Origin: Lutjanus erythropterus
Lineage: Eukaryota; Chordata; Actinopteri; Lutjaniformes; Lutjanidae
Assembly (NCBI GenBank): GCA_020091685.1
Contig: CM034605.1
Location: forward strand, 7,239,019-7,303,018
Length of the DNA: 64,000 bases
Direction: 5' to 3'
The position numbers were made by a program, and so were the translations under genes. Under the pieces are notes generated by a model. It saw nothing but the letters and a program-made list of their open reading frames with translations, ran no database searches and was not told the origin of the DNA. How positions within the stretch are numbered: the stretch's first letter is position 1; each line of letters begins with the position of its first letter. This document shows, piece by piece, positions 23,937-33,300 of the stretch.

Positions 23937-24100
23937 CGAGCCGTCCATTTATTTTCTCTTATCTTTTATTCCAGATTGTAAATTCATGCGCATCTTATTA
24001 TCCTTCCAGCTGTGACTACTCCCCCCGCTAGACGAGAAAAAGAGCAGCGACCGTCGCTGGGGCTTGGAGTCTTTTTATTATCTCCGCATAACTGACTTTC
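23937..24100 (-). promoter_or_regulatory. prkd3: Candidate prkd3 promoter and alternative first exon
   Basis: A strong donor, GGCTCG|GTGAGTGTC, lies at 23937 on the minus strand. CpG-richer sequence is around it (CGTCGTCGCC to the left, CGACCGTCGCTGG at 24048–24060), unlike the AT-rich surroundings. It fits a first-exon and promoter region for a gene running left. No TATA box is obvious. The transcription start is not determinable from sequence alone. Confidence 0.45.
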
Positions 24101-24402
24101 CATGTGTGGGGAGGAAAACGTGAACTACAGTCCCTGTGAAGCAATGGCGCCTCCGATGGAACCTCAACCAATGCGCATGTGCCTTTCTTTTCCGTTATTT
24201 CAACTTGGTCATGCCAAGAAAAAACTTTATTCTACACGAGACAAGACACTAGTTTCCAAAGCGGGGTCCTGTGGTTCCCAGGGGGCCTTGAAGGGGTCAC
24301 CAGCAAAATGAGGAATGGATCGATGTCACTTTAATTCAATAAATATGAACAAAGAGAGAAGAAGTTTGAGTTCTCTGTCCAGCTTTCAGTCTTAACTGCC
24401 AG

Positions 24403-24462
24403 GGCCGGCCCAAGCCTTTATGTGGCCCTAAGCAGGATTTCACATGGGGGCCCCTCTATTGT
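24403..24462 (+). repeat. Short copy of a GGCCGGCCC dispersed repeat
   Basis: GGGCCGGCCCAAGCCTTTAT followed by GGCCCTAAGCAGGATTT resembles the end of a common fish DNA-element repeat. Only this fragment is visible. Confidence 0.4.
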
Positions 24463-24786
24463 TAATGCTTGATCATTCACACATGTACTGTAAACACATA
24501 CATTATCAATTGTATTTATCGTAGCTTTTGTTGTTTACATCATACTACATGTCTGCCTGGTATATTTTTTATCCTTCTATGGTTTTTAATCTTCAAAAGG
24601 CAGCAAACTCACAAGATTTTATTGGAGTTAATTTTCACTTTAATATTCAAACTTCAAACCTTCACTGTGTGCATGAACATAACATTTGCTCTGATGGATG
24701 CAGCAGGAATTTGTTTTTGTTTTTTGAACCAGTAGTATTGTTAGCCAGCCCATTAACATAATATTGTGTTTTGTATGATTATCATA

Positions 24787-25110
24787 GACCAGGGGTCTGT
24801 AAGCTTTGCTATCAAAAGGCCTTTTTTGGCCAAAAAAGAAAACAAATCTGTCTGGAGTCACAACACCTCTTAGAGTTATTTTCTTTTTTCTATTTTTTTT
24901 TTTAGATTTGGCATCTATAGCTAGTCTATGAAGACAGTCAAGACTACTCAATCCAGGACAAGGCACTGAGCTGTCAACAAAATTTCTAACTTCCTAATTT
25001 TATTTGCCCTGCACTTGAAATGTTTTAGCCGACTTCTGGGTCTACCATGTAAAGCACCATGTATCTTTTGGTTGAAAAATAAATTTATAAAGTTTATTAT
25101 TATTATAAAG
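24787..25110 (+). mobile_element. hAT-like repeat fragment followed by a LINE 3' tail
   Basis: CCAGGGGTCTGTAAGCTTTG with GGCCTTTTTTGGCCAAAAAA (24787–24840) is a typical hAT-derived end. At 25045–25110, TGTAAAGCACCATGTATC and TTTATAAAGTTTATTATTAT look like the degenerate 3' end of an L2/Rex-type LINE on the plus strand. The join between the two is unclear. Confidence 0.4.
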
Positions 25111-25642
25111 TTTAGAAACTGCTTAAAATAAGGGTATATGGACCATTGTGTCTGCTTAAGAACCCTGACATGGAAAGTGTACGTTAATTTCTTAGATATG
25201 CTTAAGTGGTACATTTAATGAAATGTTTATTAATGTACACAGTCCCTGTAACTTTGGACTGTGTGAATAAATCAGCTGAACTTCCAAGCACTGACATAAA
25301 AAAAACAGGAAGAGGAACCTGATTTTGCAAGGATGCTTACGTGTTATCTAACTGCCAGCTCATGTATTTGATGAACTGATACACACCAGATTACACAACA
25401 CAATTTAAGGAACTGCTCCATTGTTACACTTGGTATGTGAGCTTTGGCAATTCAGTAATGACATTCAACAACATGCTGAGTACAGACAGATGTAGTGATG
25501 ACGACTGGTGCTTTCACAAACACACTCTTGATAAATAATCATCAATAATGTGGACATAAAGACTAAGTGCATAAAGGTGAATCATACAACAACTACAACC
25601 GTCTTTACTGAAATGCAGCCTTTAAAACCTGGAAAAGACCAA

Positions 25643-25735
25643 ATGTATCACAATATATTGCAAACCAAAATCTAAGACAACAGTTTCATATCACAATATT
25701 GATGAAGCATCAATATATTGCCCAGCTCTGATAGA
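25643..25735 (-). repeat. Fragment of a CAATATATTG-type hAT-like repeat
   Basis: CACAATATATTGC, later ATATTGCCCAGCTCTGATAG, resembles the end of a fish MITE that begins TAGGGCTGGGCAATAT on the minus strand. It lies just downstream of the mocs3 poly(A) signal. Confidence 0.45.
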
Positions 25736-25776
25736 AATAAGAAAAAATCAACAAGGTTGACAAACAGAATGCAGAA

Positions 25777-25782
25777 TTTATT
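25777..25782 (-). terminator. mocs3: mocs3 poly(A) signal AATAAA
   Basis: The plus strand reads TTTATT, so AATAAA on the minus strand, 23 bp after the mocs3 stop codon. The implied 3' UTR is very short, under about 60 nt. No other AATAAA lies between it and the stop. Confidence 0.7.
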
Positions 25783-25805
25783 GACCAAAAAACATTTTAA
25801 ATGCA

Positions 25806-25963
25806 CTAATACTGTGGGAATGTGGGGTCTATTCTTTTTGCCCAGGCCATCAGCCCTCCACAGATGTCTTTCACAGTGACGCTGTCCACTTCTGATCCAC
25901 TCATCTCCTCCATAACCTGCACCGCCTTCTGAGAGTCATTACCCAGCTTACAGATCACATACA
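25806..25963 (-). CDS. mocs3: mocs3 exon 13, rhodanese active site and C-terminus
   Basis: After the acceptor CTTCCTCCAG it codes [15 protein letters not shown], then [17 protein letters not shown] and TAA. The persulfide cysteine is C412. Confidence 0.95.
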
Positions 25964-28900
25964 CTGGAGGAAGCAGCAGAGAGAAAACACTGAGAGGAGA
26001 CTCGTGTTGCTGTTGAAGTCCATGAAGGACAAAAGGTGGGGGTACTCGATAAGGAGGATTAAGAGTTATAGATGATGTAAATGTATGTTTATTATCATGT
26101 ACAATATTTGACATCATGTGTAATTTTATATTTCATTACTTTTCCATATCACTGCCAATATTACTTTCAATGTCATTGCCAATATTAATTTTTATTTTAG
26201 TTTATTTTAAATTTTCTATTTAACTTCTTCTAAACTCTATATTTCACTTCATATTTCAATACTGTTTTCTATTCAGTGTTACAGTAATTTTGTAGCAATT
26301 TCTGGAATACGAATTTCTTTGGGGAAACCTGCAAACAAGAGTGTTTAAGATTACGCATCATACTCGATTATGCAGAAACTGACAATATAATAAACAATAA
26401 GACTGTAAGCTAAGCTAACAGTCCTCAAGGCTAAATTTAGCTCATTGACAAGGAAAGCTCAACACAGTGACTATCCAGAACATCACCAAAATAACATTTT
26501 GAATATTAATTTCTCTAAAGCAGGCCAGCTGCTCAGGTCGACTGTGCTTGTTTTGGAAAAGGGGTCACCTAGCAACCCCATTACAACCTGCTACTAGCCG
26601 TCCAAAATAAGCCTCCAACCGGCCCAGCAGTATGAGACTACAAAGTGGACTGTGAATATGCACAAGTGGCTCTGCGTGCCTGTTCATTTCAAACAACAAG
26701 TACAGAGCTCTAAACAGTGTTTAGACATGTTACCTGGAGGCCGGCAGTCATCTGCCATCTGCCGTGTCAATTGGCTGATTCTCTCCCGAAGTAATCGGAT
26801 ATGTTCGCTCTTCCTCTCCTCTAAACTTGAGAGGGGAATGTCTGGCAGCAATATAAGGAGAGTAATTCCACAGGAGTGAGAAACAGGACGAACGTAAGCA
26901 GACAATACAGAATTATGACAATGTGAGTGTGGCTCCATCACTTAAAGGATACTGAGAGAGAAAGGTAAGTGGCATATATCCACCTCCACAAGAGGGCGCA
27001 CATCCAACAAGAGATGGGGCTCTGCATTGTCCAATATCGATTTATAATCCTGGAATTACAGTAAAACACTCATTAATGCACAAATACTGATAACTTCATA
27101 ATTAGATAGAGGTGTGGCTTTATCTTTTGGAAAAATCGCATTGATTTATATCCACAGTTAATCACGGAAACCAAAATTACTCACAGCAAATGTTGAAATG
27201 TTGCGTGGATTTGTATAAGTGGAGTAATATGAACATTTTAACTGCTTCTCCTCAAATCACAGGAAACAAAACTGTTTCTAACCGGAGGCCCTTGCACAAT
27301 CTCCATTACAGCCCAATCAATCATGATCCCCATCTCTGCGCTTAATGACTCAGCGGGTTTAAAAAGCGCCAATTCTGCAAGAAACATAAACAGATGCAGT
27401 CCACTACCACTGCTCTTGGTGCCAAATAGAACATATTATTCTTTCCCATAGAAAAACTACAGGCACATTTTAAGTCATTTCCCATTTGGGGCTGGGTCAG
27501 CGCCGAGATGTAATCAGTTTATGAATGCAAATGAAAACTGGGAAAATTGTGAGTAATCATACAATAAACAGCACTAAATACAGGGAGTCACGCAATGGTC
27601 AGCTGTTCTGTAGTATACTGTATGTTCCCTACCTGTACAGTGATCCTCTGTTCTCTGGAGAGCAGGTTGAGTTTGCGGCACTGAAACACACAGGAAGTCA
27701 GGCAATGAGAGATTTTTCTCATGATTAGTGAGTAACTGTGTCTTATCAAATGGCAATAAAGTCCAGCTCATGAGCAAACACTTACTACTTCCAAAAGCAA
27801 CTTTCTTGTAAAAATGTAAATGACCCGTGATATGAGAAGCCGCGTCAACTTTGTCTCTTAGAGCCCCAGTTCCAAAAAAGTTGGGACACTGTGTAAAATG
27901 TGACTGTAAAATGTAATAAGGATTTTCAACTTTCTTTTTACCTGTTAACCTAGTCTTTTGTTGCCCTTGTCCACACTGTTTTTGGAACATTTTACAGGGA
28001 TCAAAGTCGGGATAAGTTTACAATAGTTTGAAGAGTAGTCTTTGTACTGTATTCCACTGAACATAAGTCAAAAGGGGTTTGCAAATCATTGTGTTCTGTT
28101 TTCATTGATGGTTTACACAGCATCCCAGATTTTCTGAATCAGTAAGACCAACCTTATCTGTGGCAGCAGCTCCACAGAAAGCCTCATAGTCCACCAGCTG
28201 GGTCACACTGGGGTTCTCTCCACACACTGCACAGCCAGCCTGCTTGGGCCGCAACTTGATGGACCTGAATCTGGCGTCTTGAGCGTCAAACATCACCAGC
28301 TGCTGCCCGCAGGATGCTGCCTCGCCCAGTCAAGGAAAAGGCCACTTTGTGAAAAGCATCACTGTGCTGCTTGATTCAGAGAATCAGCTGGCGCATGCCT
28401 CATTTGTGTATGAACACCATAGCAACATGTAGCCGTTTTTGGTTGGAAAACAGTGCAACACTTCCCTGGCTGACGCATAAGGCCCAGGTGTCAGCATGAG
28501 TGTTACAATACAACACAGAAGGCAGGACAGGACAAGTCTAGTCTCTGATGTGTCTCAATATTAGAGTGGGAACACTGTAACCACAACAGATTCATAAGAG
28601 CTCTCATAGGAACAGCAAATGATAAGTCAGCAGAGTCCAGACAAAAAATTTATGCCAGTTTTGCTTTATCAGAAAGGCACAAAACAGCCTTCTCATCTCT
28701 AATTTTGTTACAATAAAAACCCCTGCAGCAGTTCTTTGTGTATTCATCCAGATGACTATGCAAGATGTTTCTGATGTAGGGTAACAAAATGGCCAAAGAA
28801 GGTACTGTATGTTGTGTGGGAGTTCAAAGGATACAGCCTTGTCCAGAGGCAACCTTGAGGACTTCCAAAGCCTGGAAGCAGCCCATTATTCCTGGAACTT

Positions 28901-30307
28901 AAAGAGAAGTGGGTTATTTTACCAGCAACAGCTATCATTTACAGATCTGACAAGCCACATCTTTGTCCTCCTTTGAAAACACACATTTTTACTTAGCTTT
29001 TTTCCACTTTCATCTACTTTTACTTAAATTAATACCCTGCTGCATATGTCTAATAATATAATCTATTGTTTTATTATCATTATTATTATTGTTGTCTGCC
29101 AATTATTTTGATAATCGATTAATCTTTTCAGTAATTTTTCAAGCAAAAATGACAAGCAAACATTTGCTGCTTTTCTTCATCATTCATGATAGAAAAATGA
29201 AGAGTCTTCAGGTTTTGGACTATCAATTGGACAGAAGAAGCAATTTGAAGATATCACTTTGGGCTTTTTCCTTTTTTTTTTTTTTTTACAATTTTTGTAC
29301 ATTTTATAGACTAAGCAATTGATTGTGAAAAATTACCAGCATGCTAGTTGATAATGAAATAGCCCTTAGTTCCAGACCTATTTTCAATATATAATTGTAT
29401 ACTTTATTTTAGTTTATTCTTTCTTGTGTGTTTGTTTTTCTAAAGTTTAATTGTTTTTTTTATTGGATTCTGTATTTATTTTGCTGTTGCGAAGCACTTT
29501 CTAACTTTCAAAAAGTGCTACTCAAATGAAATAACATTTCTTCATCTCATTATCATTATTTTAGTAGAACATCCTCTTTACATAGTTAATGGTTTTAAAG
29601 GGAAAAGACTCACCCACTCCCAACACCCCTCCATCAGAACAGTTGGTCACTGTCTCTGGCGGTGGGGGTACTGGGTACAGACATCTGTAGCAGGGGCCTC
29701 CATGGTAGTTATATACTGTCAGCTACAGAAACACAGAAAGATAAAGTAATGCTACTATTCGAGAGGAGCTGATGGACTTTTTCCACACTGATGCAAGATT
29801 TCTACCTTACCTGGCCCTCCATTCTAAGGGCACTTGCTGACACCAGGGGCTTGCCGCTGAGCACACAGGCATCATTCACCAGATAACGAGTGGGAACATT
29901 GTCTGAACAATCAGCCACAATGTCATATATGAGGTCAGTGAAGTCAAGGTGTCATCACAACATGAGTTCATGCCATTGGTTAGTCACATGTACACATTTC
30001 CCAACTGAACATCTAAAACTCTCTTCATGCAACATAAGCAGTCATGGGCCTGAATGAGACTTGGCAGCTGTAAGATGGATTCATGACAAAGAATTGGCCG
30101 GTGGCAGCGGGTCTGTGTAACACATGTAGGTTGAGTGCTTCGCAGCAGGATACTGTTGAATGAGTTGCAAGGCGTTTTCCGGCGAGAGCTGCAGGTGGTA
30201 GGGAATACACTCAACTGCTGAGTTCAGCCTGCAGACATAAAGTCACATTCAAATGCATCAAGTCATTTTCAAAAAAGCCTGGGTTGGCCCACCATGATAA
30301 TAATAAT

Positions 30308-30346
<39 letters not shown>

Positions 30347-33300
30347 AATAATAATAATAATAAACTTCATTTATATAGCACTTTTCATAACATAGAATGC
30401 AGCTAAATGTGCTTCCCAAAAGAAACAAGTCAATAGCAAATGTATTAAAAACAAGAAGTTGAAATAAAGTCCTAAAGAGATTTTTTTTAAAAAAGATTAA
30501 TACTAGTAAAAAGAGAAATCAATTATAGTTTAATAAAAAGTAATTTTAAGATAATGTTTAAAGAAAGGGTGGAATAAATTAAGAGCAAGAATATAAAAGT
30601 ACGTTTTGAGCTGTTTACTAAAACTGTCAACAGAAGTTGTTTGTCTTATGATGGGCGTGTAAGAACAGAAACCTGCTTCACCATATTTTTGCAAGTCATT
30701 TTTTGTATATCGAGTAAGCCAGCATTAAATGACCAGATGCATTTTGAAGTTGCAACCTATCAGTGGTTTGTTTAAGTAATCCAGTATAGAGTGCATTACA
30801 GTAATCTCTGCAAGAAAAAGGAAGGCACAGTGTTGATATGTGATTCAGTTCAGTTTTTTTTTTTACTTCAGGCTTATTCTGTAGAACCAGTCTTACATTT
30901 TTGCTTAACATCTCTTCTCTCTACACATCTCTATTAATTATAAGATATTTTGTACCAATGGCACAAATTAGCAGCTTTAATACAAATTATTGAGGGCTAG
31001 GGTCTTAAAACAAATATCAGGGTCATTATTGGTGGTTCAGTTGAACCAAGAACAAACTGCAAAAACAGCAACATGTGAGTTTTGAATCTGACATGGGACC
31101 TTAGTCACATGCCCCCAGTCACTGCCCTCCCTCCTAATCGTTGCCGTCTGTCTCAGCTATCAAAAATAAATACATTATCTTAAAAACACACATTATTACT
31201 CAAGATTCCTGTATTGTAAATTGTATTATATCTGTAGTAAATTATCATCAATGAACAATTAGGGATTAAAATAAGAGGGTGGCAGTGTACTGTATGTGTA
31301 GCTCAGAATTGTAACACTATACAAATGGCGCCCTCATGTGGTCACGGCTACACAGTGTTTGCTAACCACAGTAGGCCCACTGTGAGGGATAAAGGCACCA
31401 AAAACAGCCATCGCTAAAATAACATGTTTACACAATATTTGCAGACTGAGTAGAAATACACAACCAAATATAACCTGTGGTGAGACTGGAAAGCGCCAGT
31501 ATGCATTATACAGCAACCAGAGGGTCACAAAAAAGCATAGAAATACTCCAATTACCATAGTTAGAGAACATTTACTAATAATATCAAAACACCGACTGCT
31601 CTGTTTCAGGTCTGTTTGTGCAGGAACTCATTTCTCAAATGCCATCAAACACTTTGTTTCTACTAGATGACACTATAATCAAATGATATTAAGATACTTG
31701 CGACCTCTGTGTAAAGTACTTTATTCCAGTCAGTCAGTACCTTCTAACTGCAGTGGCAGCAGACAGAGCTTTGGCCTGGCCCTGGCCGTCCTCCGCATGA
31801 AGCACCTGTCTGTGCAGGTTACTGAGCTCTACCTCATCATAGTCCAGCAGGCCCAGGCGTCCTGCAGAGACACAACGACCAACAGGTTGCTGAGGCTTTA
31901 GAGTACATGTGAAAACCTGATAATGGTGGTCAGCCAGGAAGATTAAAGTATAATCAAGGTACAAAGTTAACAAAGCATGCAATACATGCAATTGTGTGCA
32001 ATTGTGTGTTGAGAAACATTGTTCTTAAACTTTTAAATTATTTGCTAATACAGGTTTTCACAAAGTGGTGAAGATAATCAGTTAGATTACCTACCAATGC
32101 CTGCTGCTGCAAGATACTGTGCCAGGGGGCAGCCCAGTCCTCCACAGCCCACAACCAGCACTGAAGTCTTGGATAAGTTTAGCTGACCTGTGGATAATTA
32201 AGATTCACTCTGTTCAGTTCATTCAGGCCATAAATCTCACTTGACAGATTGCTTACTGTACCGTATATCAGAATAACACTGTCTTAACCATCCGCACCTT
32301 GGACACCTAGCTCAGGTAGGAGGAGCTGTCTGCTGTACCGCATGATCTCCTCATTGCTGAGGGCTGCTTTGGCTTTCAGAGGGGTTAAGGGTGTCACTTT
32401 GTCATGCAACTCCAGTACTGAGGTATGACTCTGAGGGAGGAATTATTACACAAGATATAAGAAACAAGTTCAAACAGGAGCTGTGAGCCATGTGGCATCA
32501 CAGCCTTCAACAGTCTGCCTCAATAATATAATGAGCTACATTTATATCTCTCTTTACATGTCTACAGCCCATATGTCTGACATAAGGCGCTATATGTGAA
32601 AAGCTCTTCATAAGGAGGGATTTAAGTGGCTTAAGTAGCATTTACGCTGAGGGCTAAGTGGGCTCTATTTTTGTTGAAACATACACATTTATTTTGGACG
32701 TTTTCAAATGCCGATTTTTCTAATACTTTTCTTTTCCCTTATGTGATAAGAAGACATGTATGTGTTTTTACTTGTTTGTTACTGACTGTTATTAACTTAT
32801 TTGTTAACTGAGAAGCATGTGAATATATGAATATAGCACTGCATTCTTAGATTGCTTTAATGTGCAATATTGTCTTAACATCATGTGTATCTATGTGAAG
32901 TATGTATATGCGTTTATATGTGTTATGTTTTACTGGAAAGCACACTGCATTTGCCTGAAACATACTTGCAATTAAATTTGATTCATTTATTCATTCAGTC
33001 ATGTGCAACATTACATTTAATATCATGTGCAATTTTACTTTCAATATATTGCCAATACTACTTTTCTACTGTACTTTACTGAGTTTACTTTTTTAACATA
33101 ATTTATCTTACTTTCATTCGTATAGTACATGGGTTTTACATTCACTCCTCACGTACTTTATATTTAAAACTCTATTGTTTTTATTGTTATGTTACTGTAA
33201 TTTTTCAGCAAATTGGATTAATTAAGTTTTATCTTATCTCATTTCTTATTTACATATTTTCTTGTATACATGAGTATGTGATGCTTATCTTTACAGCACC

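Noticed and set aside
27574-27990. 138-codon minus-strand ORF
   Set aside because: It spans mocs3 exon 10 in another frame plus a MITE, and has no domain.
30696-30911. 71-codon minus-strand ORF as a host gene
   Set aside because: [10 protein letters not shown] is a reverse-transcriptase C-terminal motif and the fragment ends in a LINE 3' tail.
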